Source: Albugo candida | Taxonomy: Eukaryota; Oomycota; Peronosporomycetes; Albuginales | DNA length: 64,000 nucleotides | Direction: 5' to 3' | NCBI GenBank assembly: GCA_040437565.1 | Contig: JBDOQK010000071.1 | Span: 62,001 to 126,000, forward strand | Shown here: positions 20,701 to 30,549 of the stretch, in pieces | Position numbering within the stretch: the stretch's first letter is position 1 | How the letters are laid out: each line of letters opens with the position of its first letter | Notes under the pieces: generated by a model | What the model was told of the DNA's origin: nothing | The model's database searches: none | Seen by the model: only the letters and a program-made list of their open reading frames with translations | Position numbers and translations under genes: made by a program

Positions 20701-21341
20701 CATATCAAGTTGAGAAAATCAGGTCCATTAGAAATGAATGTGTCGTCATATAGAGGGAGAATGAGGGGTGTTGAAGTTGGATTATTCGCCTCCCAATACA
20801 GAGCTCGCGGGTGATTCAATGTGTCGGCATTCGTCCATGTGAAAACCTGAAATAATGTTGGGTAAACACGTAACACTGGTAGAGTACCGTGATGCCCTCG
20901 ACCAATTACAGGCCGAGGTATACAATAATCGTACTTAAAACGAGAGGTAAGCTTCAACCAAATCGATTCACTAACCGTCTGATAGTGCACCTTTTCAACC
21001 TATCAAGCAAGAGAGAGAGTACCTTAAGATCTCGCGCACAAAATATCATCGAAATAGCTGCGTACAAGCAACGGTTTTAGAATCACTATCGAACGCGATG
21101 TACAGCTCAGTTTAGTATCAACGATGGGCTCGTTCAGAATAGGCTCCGAGTCGATTGTACGTTTGTCGTTTTCTTGTGATTGTACCGCCGACATAAAGCG
21201 ACACCACCAACTTTGATCGATCACGTACCAATTCTCACCGACGCGCAAGCATTCGTTTTGTAATTGCGCTTCAATTTCCATATAAAAATCCTTCCGATTG
21301 GACGGTGAGGCAACTGCAACCTCACATGCATTCTTGGACAT
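17734..21341 (-). CDS. Ubiquitin carboxyl-terminal hydrolase with DUSP and Tudor-like domains
   Basis: USP/C19 deubiquitinase. Exon 1 (21341-21066) carries a DUSP start (GENWYVIDQSWWCRF). A 66-nt intron (21000-21065) leads into the second DUSP half (VHYQTVSESIWLKL). Next come Tudor/chromo-barrel-like segments (VHYRGWTSKWDVWLP; then SIEVGFPQTTRNFPEWKWGK), then the catalytic domain with Cys in LGNSCFLNSMLQCL, a Cys-x2-Cys finger pair (TWYCPKCCQ) and His in SGGLGGGHYTAVAK. A 100-N gap with a 232-bp duplication interrupts the gene. Removing 332 bp restores one frame and gives 1,069 residues. Substrate unknown. Confidence 0.88.
19666..20229. repeat. Gap 19898-19997 with identical 232-bp flanks, inside USP
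   Basis: 19666-19897 equals 19998-20229. Removing 332 bp makes the USP gene one frame. Confidence 0.92.
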
Positions 21342-24300
21342 TGATAACGGAAATTAAGTTCTTTTGTGCATTGTAACTCAATTTGTAACGGGTAGACAGT
21401 ATACATAACGCTGTCAGTGAGTATACGCAGAAGTGTCAGTAGACAGTATAAATAACGCTGTCAGTGAGTATGAGTATAGGTACAAGTGTCGGTATACAGC
21501 TTTTGCAGAAGCGGTCGATAGCCTTTAGTTGAGGAGATTGTATACACNNNNNNNNNNNNNNNNNNNNNNNNNNNNNNNNNNNNNNNNNNNNNNNNNNNNN
21601 NNNNNNNNNNNNNNNNNNNNNNNNNNNNNNNNNNNNNNNNNNNNNNNCAGTGAGTATGAGTATGCGGACAAGTGTCGGTATACAGCTTTTGCAGAAGCGG
21701 TCGATAGCCTTTAGTTGAGGAGATTGTATACACCTCCTCATTAAGCTTACGTTTGAGTTTGATACTCTATCAAGGCCTCATAATAAACAGAATATGGACT
21801 CATTGAGGATACAACTATACTCCATTACGAGCTTTTAGAGAGTATACAGTCCTCCCTTGTCGTGCTCACAGAGCCGGTCGGTCAACATGAAGCATTGTGA
21901 TACAAGACTGAGATATTGATATGGAAGACCGCATACTTCATTTCCTCATCCAATTGTATTGAAGTGAACGTGAGGGCTCCTCAATGTACATTCTTGCGAT
22001 AGGAGTGAGTCTGTTACATATCGTACGCAACGTTTACCCTCATCTAAAGTACTTGCGAAATGAGTAATGAGGGTGTTGTGTGAGTATCAAGAGTAAATGA
22101 GGTAGCAAATGTATCCAAGAGTCAAATGCGTGAGGTGATCCGTACACTCTGACACAAAAGCGAGGTTTCTTGACCAAAGTAAAACACTTTTGTGTAAATA
22201 GCTCCATTATTGGTTTTCACATGGCCAAAAGGCTGGCGAAGCATCAAAATGCTTGGACAAGCGTACAGATGACCGGGGCCTTTTCTATTCAAATGAATCT
22301 GTTAGCGATGACGTATCGTTCCATGACTCGGATTGACTTCACGGATACCATTGATGAGTTTTGATATTCGACGGCGAAGAGCGACGAAATTGACAGAAAA
22401 ACTCGATTTCAACCAAAAAAGAGGGTAACGATATGGAAAGCATCTGTGGGTTCATTCTGCGCGTTGTCAACTTTGTTTTGTGGAAATAAGGTGAAAGTCT
22501 TCAATATGGAAACTGTCATGAATCTTGATGGAAATATTCTCATATAAGGTATATGAAATATGCATTGGTATGTGTACTCGCACCGCCGCATTTGAAAGGA
22601 CCTCATATATGGTTGTTTACCGGATCACCTTGATTACATACAATAATCAAGTATAAAAGAGCCGATCGAAAATTGAAAATTGCTTGGCAGCGAAACAAAG
22701 GGAACAAGGCATTTCGTATAAAAAGTGTGTACGCATGAAAGGACGCTGTGCGAAGACCACAAGCTATATTATCCACCTGAGCGTCCAAGCCCCATACTCG
22801 GTCCGAATGCGACAATCTGCTTCTCGTACGGAGCAGATAGTGATACATCATCGACAACCGTGCTGTTCTGGAACAGATATAAGCTTCTTTAATTAAGTTG
22901 AAATATGACCAAATATTTACCACTCGGCAACGAAGCTGATTCTATCTAAAGATCAATAGAATTAATAGTATAAGAAGCGGAGTGTAAACGGCACAATGGA
23001 ATCCAAGAATGTTGGTGTGCGTCAAAACGAGTGGTTGAGAGAGTACAAGACACAACTTCTGAGTGTGTTTCCTTAGCAAATAAAACAGTATCGCGAATTT
23101 TTCAACTGACGTATTAGAAAAACTAATTTTTTCCAAAAATTTAAAAAATTCTTTAAATTTCTGCGAAAAATTCAAAAGGTAATTGCCGTAACTATGTCCG
23201 GCCATCAGATAATCCATTTCCAAAGCAGCAATTGCATGTTAACATCTCAAGATTGTTCGTCATCACGTTCATTTAATGTCACAATGTCACGTCGGTGTAC
23301 GAATGACAGAGATATCAGCGTCGATTGCATGCATTCTACTGCATGGCTCTCAACGCCTTTTGCTATTAAGTCAGCAGAGTAATGAATTGAATTTACTTGT
23401 CGACGAAAGTAGCGATAACTGCACCGGCGGAATGGGTGAGGAGAATTCTTTGCAGCAGGTTGCACGCACTCGATCTTGCAACAGAAGGCATTCAGCTTGT
23501 GATGAGATGGTGTCCAATACCATGCGAGTATGTCGCTCTCTGCTACGAAAGTGGCGATTCGATTGTTCTTCCAGCCTCAAGAAAATGTCCTACTTCAGCC
23601 TTTCTAATTGCTGCTGTACGTAATCTGTATTCCAATGCTGCCTCAAGTACTAATTAGCGTACGGATAAGAGCGTAGCAAATGACTTGGCACACATTCAAC
23701 CCGCGACTTTCAAGACACAACATCCCATCCTGTCGTTTTCTCGATACTTTTTTGACGAAGAGGACAGCGAAGGGAGAGCGAGACGATTGAGGAATCTATA
23801 TCGTCAGGATGCACGAGCAATTGCATTCTGGAGAATAAATAAAATGATCAATAACGACGATCTGCTGAGATGTAGCTCCCGTTCTATGGATTTGTTCACT
23901 ACACACAGGGCAACATCACGTCCCTACCAATTCATGCAATGTGCAACCAAAGCTACTACCTACACTTGAAGGAAGTTGAGCACTCCATTATGAAGAGATT
24001 GGACATTAGTGGAAGCTTCCTACTGGGCAACATCGCCACTATGAACATTCTTAGAATGCTCCTTAGACTTTAGGAGACATTGGTTATGGCCAGGTACAAG
24101 ATTACTCGAAAATGGCTTCATCGTTCAGCATCAAAAACAAAAGTCGATAGTCACGCCGAAGCGGTCATTAGTGCGTAATACGTTCATGAAAGCTCCAAAA
24201 AATACGTAGAGGTCTAAAATTCGTGGAGACCGATTTTCAATGAATTTCCATCCGAAAATCATTAGCAGCAGATACAAACGACACAGCCAAATGTCATGAA

Positions 24301-24422
24301 CACTCTGAATGCTCCGCGAATTCGTCGGACCATTCCATTCGGACACCTCTCAAAAAAGTAAATGGCAGATATCCTTTCCAAATTTGTAGCCGTTGGCCCT
24401 TCAGCTTTCTCTATTTTTTATT
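21342..24422. other. 3-kb gene-poor stretch with repeats
   Basis: No coding region can be supported. Between 21370 and 21740 short units such as GTGTCGGTATACAG, CAGTGAGTATGAGTAT and ACAGTATAAATAACGCTGT recur around a 100-N gap. From 21740 to 24350 several short frames exist on both strands (for example 23397-23657 and 23685-23969 on plus, 22942-23223 and 24131-24346 on minus). None has a recognisable domain or a convincing start, and several could be decayed pieces of one element. Confidence 0.4.
21461..21734. repeat. Gap 21548-21647 with near-identical flanks
   Basis: About 86 bp on each side match except for a few differences near 21476-21481 versus 21662-21667 (AGGTAC versus GCGGAC region). 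The copies may be two alleles or two units of a local repeat. Confidence 0.7.
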
Positions 24423-26176
24423 TTACGGCAAAATGCGTTCCTCTGACGTCTCTAATTCCAATTCATCCATTTGCATCGACTTACGGAATTTCGCACAGAA
24501 AAATCCTATCGTATCATCAACCGAAGGATCAAATCTCTGAACGAGCGCAATTCCCTCATCGCAAAGTTCTTGTCCTTTCAATCCCATTGACCCAAAGCGC
24601 ATTTCTNNNNNNNNNNNNNNNNNNNNNNNNNNNNNNNNNNNNNNNNNNNNNNNNNNNNNNNNNNNNNNNNNNNNNNNNNNNNNNNNNNNNNNNNNNNNNN
24701 NNNNNNTACGGCAAAATGCGTTCCTCTGACGTCTCTAATTCCAATTCATCCATTTGCATCGACTTACGGAATTTCGCACAGAAAAATCCTATCGTATCAT
24801 CAACCGAAGGATCAAATCTCTGAACGAGCGCAATTCCCTCATCGCAAAGTTCTTGTCCTTTCAATCCCATTGACCCAAAGCGCATTTCTGAATCATTCTC
24901 AAACGGCTGAATCAATTTCATAAACGGATACGTCTTGAGCACATACGCGACCATATTTTCATTCTCTTGTGGATGGAGGGTGCAGGTCGAATACACAAGA
25001 ATTCCATTCGGCTTTAACAGGCGAACCGCACACCACATGAGATTCCTTTGGAGGTGCACAAACTGCGCGAGGGCTTTCGTATTGCGCGGATGAAGCAGTC
25101 GAGGTCGAAGTCCAAGCGCGGAGCATGGAGGATCTAACAAGATTTTATCAAATGATTCCGGGTAAAAGCCTCGAAATTGATTTTTATCAATCTCCATCAA
25201 TGCTTCGATCGTCGGTCTCGGACGATTTTGAAGAGCTTTTGAGCGAAGTAATTGCGTTGAATCTTTATGGATTGCAAGTATACGATCTTCCAATGCTAAT
25301 TCCTGCACAAGTCGCCTCAACGCCTCTACTTTTTGTCGCGATCGATCCACTGCGACAATGAAACCTTTGGTCATCAAATTTGCGATATGGGTGGTCTTCC
25401 CTCCCGGTGCAGCACACATATCGAGTATATACTCACCATTTTCAGGATGGACGACATGTGCGACCAAAGCGGATGGAAATTGTTGGAGGTAAAAAATTTT
25501 ACTTTCAAGCGAATTTAACGGTGGCGCGTTATGACAAACCCGTCGAATATCACTCACCGCCAGCCCACGATCTGCTCGTAAAATCTCCAAACGAGACATT
25601 CGGGTGCGCCCGACCCCAATAAATAGTTTTCGACCCCGATGCTCCTTCAGCTCGCTACCTCTCAAACTTTTATGATCCAAATCAACGAGAATGTTGATAC
25701 TGACGTCAGTCGAGCATCCTGCTGTGATGCACATGACTCCTCGAGCAAAAATATCGCTACCGCGGAGAACAGCTTCTCCACAAAGGCGATCGACGATGAC
25801 ACAGGCTTTTTTGTCATCGTACTTAAGCGAAGATTCACGGTCGAGTGAGGGAATTTGGACGATATCGTGGAAGTAAGGGTGTTTATGGGCGCGTAGCTGC
25901 GGGTGTAATGCGCGTAATGCGGTTGAGAGTGTTTGAAGTGCATTTTGTTGGCTGTTTTGCGATGTGTGGATGCGAATTGTGGTTTTTATTGGACTATGGA
26001 TGAAGAAGAGAAATTTGGAACAAAGACTAGGTTTAAAGCTGCGAAAATTGCACGTACGGATACGCCAACGCTTTTTTTATGGATTCCCACTTTAACGAAC
26101 CGTAGGCGGACTCTAGTACCTGCTCTACGTCTGGTGGAAATGTCACTTGAAAATCGTCGAAATGAATGACGTCCAT
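24423..26176 (-). CDS. NSUN6: tRNA (cytosine-5)-methyltransferase NSUN6
   Basis: NOL1/NOP2/sun family enzyme; NSUN6 methylates C72 of tRNA acceptor ends using SAM. Exon 1 (26176-26058; MDVIHFDDFQVTFPP) joins across a 64-nt intron (25994-26057), producing the family segment PPIKTTIRIHTS. A PUA-like domain follows (VDRLCGEAVLRGSDIFARGV ... FIGVGRT), then the methyltransferase core: LDMCAAPGGKTTH (SAM site), LDPPCSALGLRPRL and YSTCTLHPQENE, with both catalytic cysteines. A gap at 24607-24706 with a 183-bp duplication sits at the C-terminus. Collapsing it puts TAA at 24425-24423 after EERILP and gives 468 residues, almost exactly human length. Confidence 0.88.
24424..24889. repeat. Gap 24607-24706 with identical 183-bp flanks, in NSUN6 3' end
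   Basis: 24424-24606 equals 24707-24889. Collapsing it places the NSUN6 stop codon at 24425-24423. Confidence 0.9.
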
Positions 26177-26256
26177 CGAGTTGTGTACGTTACATTAGGA
26201 CGTTAACATATAATAAGGCTACTGCCTTGATGATGCTACACTTGAACGTTTACTTC

Positions 26257-27595
26257 CTACTTGCGCATGCAAAGACTCCCGATGATTGCGGCGGCTATAA
26301 CGGTGCCCAACCCGATTGAATAGACGCTTCTACTCCATTCCATAATCCTGTTGACTCGTTCTTTGACAGGAAGCCTCCGTGGAAGTCCATTCTTCTCATC
26401 AATCAGGCTTTCTATCTCGTCCAGCTTTTGAGGACCAGAGCCCACACACGAGATGTAAAATCGACTAATCCCATTTCTGAAGCTCGCCTTTCGCATCATA
26501 TCACCGAGCTTACGCACTTTGGGTTGTAATGCCGTTGAATCCATGCGGAAATTGAGACTTGAAGAAGCTTGGAAAGGAATCTTTGTATGACCTGAGTATA
26601 CCAATTGGAGTAATTCCACGAGTTCCTCAAGATACTCGCGTGTGGTATACACGACCGCATTTGGTCCAGCGTCGAAAGTATACGCAGCGCGAAGTCGACC
26701 ATCCTCTGAGATATTATTGTATGAGTGGATAAGGGCAATTATATGCTGAGAGGTCGCGTTCATATAAAAGATCGGAGGTTGGGTATCGAGACATATCGCG
26801 TGAAACTGATTACTGTCTTGCATCATGATTTTTCCGAATTGATTGAAATCTTTTTTCAAAAACGCACTTTCCATCATGCTCATCCTTTCGGGCACAACTA
26901 ATGAATTGCATCAGATTTGTATGTTTCATTCATACGTTCGACTTACTTTGCGATGTTCGAAACGGAAGTAACGCACTGGTTCGTTTAGACATTTGCATTC
27001 CAAACGTACTGCTTGTTTCCTTTTCTCTCTCATTGACCACACAAATAACCGCACACAGCTCGGGCCAAGACGACGCATCGGCAACAGGAACAGCTTTCGA
27101 AGATTCAGAGTTTGTCCCTTTGTCCCACCGTACCAAACCTCCAAATAGACTGCGACACGCACTGCCAGAACCTTGTCTAGCGATGATACTTAATTTGTCG
27201 AGGTGTACACGAAGGTCCAGTAATTGGGCTAACGTGTACACTAAAGACGCGTATCCCGCAGCAGAGGAAGCCAATCCGGCTCCAGTAGGAAACGAGTTTT
27301 CTGTAACGATGTGGAAATGCATTTTATGCCACTTTGGATCGTCTGAGAGAGCTTTGACCAGCTCAATGACCGCAATGGCACGGGACGGTAGCTGGGATAG
27401 CTCCTGACCATTCAGCCACATTCGTGTATCAGAGAAACTCTCATCGGCTGCAATGGTGGTTTTTGCGTATAATAGTGTAGGATCGAGGGTCACACTAATA
27501 GAGCTATTGAGAGGAGTGTTGAGCACGGGGTTTTCTTTCCCCCAATACTTAATTACAGCGATGTTTGTGGGTGAAGCACATGTGACTACTTTCAT
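26257..27595 (-). CDS. MVD: Mevalonate diphosphate decarboxylase with C-terminal membrane segment
   Basis: Makes isopentenyl diphosphate by ATP-dependent decarboxylation, the last step of the mevalonate pathway. Exons 27595-26947 and 26897-26257 are joined over a 49-nt intron, restoring LLPFRTSQIVPERMSMMES; 429 residues. GHMP-kinase features: ASPTNIAVIKYWGK, FPTGAGLASSAAGYASL (phosphate loop), SGSACRSLFGG and YTFDAGPNAVVY with the catalytic-region Asp. Unusually, the chain ends in a hydrophobic run (YSIGLGTVIAAAIIGSLCMR) plus Lys, which looks like a tail anchor and is absent from classical cytosolic MVD. Confidence 0.92.
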
Positions 27596-27697
27596 ACTTT
27601 TTTATATTTAAATGCACCAATTAAAAGATGGTATTTATACATTCTCGATTCTGATTGATCGGTTTACGACGTGGTAATACTGGTTGCTGCGTTTCTG

Positions 27698-28078
27698 TTA
27701 CATTTTTTTGCGTGCACTCGGATTCGAATTAACAGCGTTCGGGCTTAAATTTGCAAAGTGCGACCGGTGGCTTGTGAACTCTTGAGCTTCCTCAGGGCGA
27801 TATCGATCCGTAACGGGTGTTTCACGACGATGTTTATCAAAATTGAGTTCAGGATTGTACATAAGCGCGTGCACGTTATAATAGGCCAAAAGACCGAATG
27901 CTAGTGTGACACAACAAATAAGTGGATAAATTTCAGGATCGCGCACTGGGATCATCTTGAACTTGCGTTGCGCGCCACCGAACTGAGGCTTTGGATCGCC
28001 GATAAACATTGGGATTTTTGCCTGAATCTCATTGGGTTTTGGCGAAGCTGCACGGAGGAACTGGAGGTATTTGGTCAT
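27698..28078 (-). other. Artefactual second copy of the B12D-like gene
   Basis: This frame is identical to 28262-28642. Both lie inside a 464-bp direct duplication (27662-28125 and 28226-28689) on either side of a 100-N gap. As with the other gaps, this is best read as one locus represented twice by overlapping contigs, not as a tandem gene pair. Confidence 0.75.
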
Positions 28079-28261
28079 TTTGCGTTATGAGGAGGAAAGT
28101 GTTGCTGTGCATAATGTGACATCTGNNNNNNNNNNNNNNNNNNNNNNNNNNNNNNNNNNNNNNNNNNNNNNNNNNNNNNNNNNNNNNNNNNNNNNNNNNN
28201 NNNNNNNNNNNNNNNNNNNNNNNNNGTTTACGACGTGGTAATACTGGTTGCTGCGTTTCTG

Positions 28262-28642
28262 TTACATTTTTTTGCGTGCACTCGGATTCGAATTAACAGC
28301 GTTCGGGCTTAAATTTGCAAAGTGCGACCGGTGGCTTGTGAACTCTTGAGCTTCCTCAGGGCGATATCGATCCGTAACGGGTGTTTCACGACGATGTTTA
28401 TCAAAATTGAGTTCAGGATTGTACATAAGCGCGTGCACGTTATAATAGGCCAAAAGACCGAATGCTAGTGTGACACAACAAATAAGTGGATAAATTTCAG
28501 GATCGCGCACTGGGATCATCTTGAACTTGCGTTGCGCGCCACCGAACTGAGGCTTTGGATCGCCGATAAACATTGGGATTTTTGCCTGAATCTCATTGGG
28601 TTTTGGCGAAGCTGCACGGAGGAACTGGAGGTATTTGGTCAT
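28262..28642 (-). CDS. B12D / NDUFA4 (MLRQ)-like small mitochondrial membrane protein
   Basis: Single exon, 126 residues, with one membrane segment (IYPLICCVTLAFGLLAYYNV) followed by HALMYNPELNFDKHRRETPV. The pattern of a DPE/YP entry, a single helix and an NPE-x-KHxR exit resembles B12D and NDUFA4 proteins associated with respiratory complexes. The C-terminal extension (about residues 75-126) is polar and ends KKM. The family call rests on this local pattern only. Confidence 0.55.
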   Translation of the reverse strand: MTKYLQFLRAASPKPNEIQAKIPMFIGDPKPQFGGAQRKFKMIPVRDPEIYPLICCVTLAFGLLAYYNVHALMYNPELNFDKHRRETPVTDRYRPEEAQEFTSHRSHFANLSPNAVNSNPSARKKM

Positions 28643-29055
28643 TTTGCGTTATGAGGAGGAAAGTGTTGCTGTGCATAATGTGACATCTGGCGTGAAAAGA
28701 TCGTGACGCGACATGCGAAACGACCAGTATTATAAGACGCATGAAACTCGTTCGCGTGTGTTCGTTCGTGTTCTCGAAGTGGGGGCCTCAAAGGAGGGGT
28801 CGGTGGTGTTTCGATATATGAATCGTGGAGCTACGGTTTCGTGAATTGAGCTGAATTAACGGCGAAGAAAGCGATTGAGTCAGGAAATTCAAAGATTGGG
28901 TGTAAGCAAACGTGATCGATAGATTTGTATATAGCGTTTTGTCTGGTGGGTAGAAGCAATTCGATTGGTGAAAATACGCTCCTGTGTGACCAAACTCGGT
29001 GTATTGGGCATGTAATCCTTGTTAAGTACGCAGTACACTATATGAATGCTGCACC
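28643..29055. other. Intergenic, no gene seen
   Basis: Upstream of the B12D-like start and downstream of the RPL11 stop, both on the minus strand. It should hold the B12D-like promoter. A TATA-like TTATAAGACGC lies near 28731. No coding frame is supported. Confidence 0.4.
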
Positions 29056-29914
29056 TTACTTGTCGAGAACAATTCCTTCGTACTTTGTTTGAAACCAATT
29101 GATGGCATCGTCTTTACGAAGACGGTGAGGTGCACCAATACGTGACTGTTGAATCTTTCGATGTGACACTCGTGCACCAGGTCGCGAAAGCACCACGAAG
29201 AAATCCATTCCGTAAATACCAGTCGATGGATCGTACTTAATACCGAGATCTATGTGCTCCTGAATACCGAACCCAAAGTTTCCAGTATCGGAGAAATTTT
29301 TCCGCTTCAACTCGTATTCCTTGACTTTCAGACCTCGATCTAAAATTTCAGATGCCATTTCGCCCCGGACGGTTACATGACATGAAATTTTTTCATTCCT
29401 TCGAATTCCAAAGGAGCGGACCGTGTATCGTGCTGCGACAGTACACAAAAGTATTAGTCAGAATGGATCACAGCAAGCTAATAATAAATAGGGTCATAGG
29501 GTAACAGCGTCGGCCTTTTTGAAGCCTACGCGATCGGGGATCCTTGAACCCGGAAAGGTAGCGTTTATTTAGACCACATCTCCCTAAAGCAGATGGATGC
29601 TTCAGAGAGCGATTGTACATCGCGTGGTCTCGGGTAAGTAGCCCGTTAAGGCACTTTCTCGCCGGGTTCCCACCGTATGCTTTTGGGACCTGGAACCCAT
29701 CGGCTTACCCTTGGAATAGACCGGTTTCTGTCCGGTCAATTGCTCCAAAACTCGAGCGGCACGTGTGAGCTTATCGCCCGATTCACCCACGCAACAGTTG
29801 ATCACTAACTTGTCGACTTTGATTTCTCGCATTGCATTGTTGCTCTTTTTGTCTCCGGCCTGAACCACACACATTAATGCGGTATGAAATGACGAAGGTT
29901 GCGGAACGTACCAT
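29056..29914 (-). CDS. RPL11: 60S ribosomal protein L11 (uL5)
   Basis: Large-subunit protein that contacts 5S rRNA. Three exons: the ATG alone (29914-29912), 29859-29709 and 29432-29056, totalling 176 residues, normal for the family. The first intron (52 nt, 29860-29911) begins directly after the start codon. Joined text reads [19 protein letters not shown], then [20 protein letters not shown] and [20 protein letters not shown] across the second junction. The second intron is 276 nt, about five times the local norm, and strongly structured. The C-terminus [16 protein letters not shown] is canonical. Confidence 0.95.
29480..29700 (-). ncRNA. Candidate structured RNA (H/ACA-like) in the RPL11 intron
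   Basis: Read on the RPL11 strand, the long intron folds into at least three stems. First, GGGTTCC (29698-29692 complement) pairs with GGAACCC (29670-29664 complement). Second, AGACCAC/GUGGUCU (29630-29571) encloses an 11-bp stem UCUCUGAAGC...GCUUUAGGGA, and AAAUAA follows immediately, matching an H box (ANANNA). Third, GCGUAGGC/GCCGACGC (29531-29507). Hairpin-H-hairpin order inside a ribosomal-protein intron is typical of H/ACA snoRNAs. I did not find a canonical ACA box after the last stem and cannot name a target, so the class is tentative. Confidence 0.45.
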
Positions 29915-30549
29915 TTTTGTGTGCTACTACGCGTCAAGGATTCCCAAAATGGTTTGTTTGTTTGTTTTGGTTGGTGGATAGCGAGGGGCTTTTATTAGGA
30001 AATATGGAGTAGATTACGGAAGGTGTTCCCAACGTGGAAGAAAGCATTTTGTGCGTAAAAAACGAGCATTTATTGAAGTTAAATGAGAAGAACTGAAAAG
30101 CCGGGATTAACGATGAGGAAATGACTATTCTCGCGTATCTATTTCAGTTGCTTTTGGGCAACTTTGTGAACAGCAACTCTGTAGTGATACATTCTGTCAA
30201 CATCAATGTGTCTGAAGATAATGAATCGCGATCGTGAAGTAAATAATGTATTCACATTTAATTATAAATGTGTCGATACGAGCCTTGTACAAACGTGCTA
30301 TCATTTTGATCTTACTTTACTTAGATTCGCATACACACCATACAATACACAAAATCCAAAAACCGGTAAAGTTTGCAACTGAGCAAGTTATTTGAAATCA
30401 CTCGGATTGGCTAGCGTAGAAAACAATCTCTTGTATTGGCTATTAATGACAAACAATTCATTGACACGTGTTAGTTTGCTGCTCCTTTGCTCAATAAACG
30501 CTCTGTGCCGTTCATTATCCGAATTCTGTCTCAATCGTGACATTGGACA
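29915..30549. other. Intergenic, no supported gene
   Basis: 635 bp between the divergent RPL11 and HYOU1 starts, containing both promoters. The minus strand has short frames (30543-30388, and one ending near 30144 with RFIIFRHIDVDRMYHY) that might be exons of a small gene, but I could not join them convincingly. A palindromic CACGTG lies at about 30465. Confidence 0.35.

Larger units (their letters stand above)
27662..28689. repeat. Gap 28126-28225 with identical 464-bp flanks
   Basis: 27662-28125 equals 28226-28689 and duplicates a whole small gene. The longest overlap in the window. Confidence 0.85.

Noticed and set aside
23230-23970. Decayed transposase or protein gene on the plus strand
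   Set aside because: Overlapping short frames in different phases without any recognised catalytic motif; no terminal repeats found.
27698-28642. Tandem duplication of a B12D-like gene
   Set aside because: The copies are identical over 464 bp including flanks and are separated only by a 100-N gap, matching the artefact pattern elsewhere.
29480-29700. tRNA, U1 or U2 snRNA in the RPL11 intron (GGTTCAAGGATCC, CTACTTACCC and CGGCCTTTTTG matches)
   Set aside because: Only isolated short matches; no tRNA cloverleaf, and the conserved U1 and U2 stems and branch-recognition sequences are absent.
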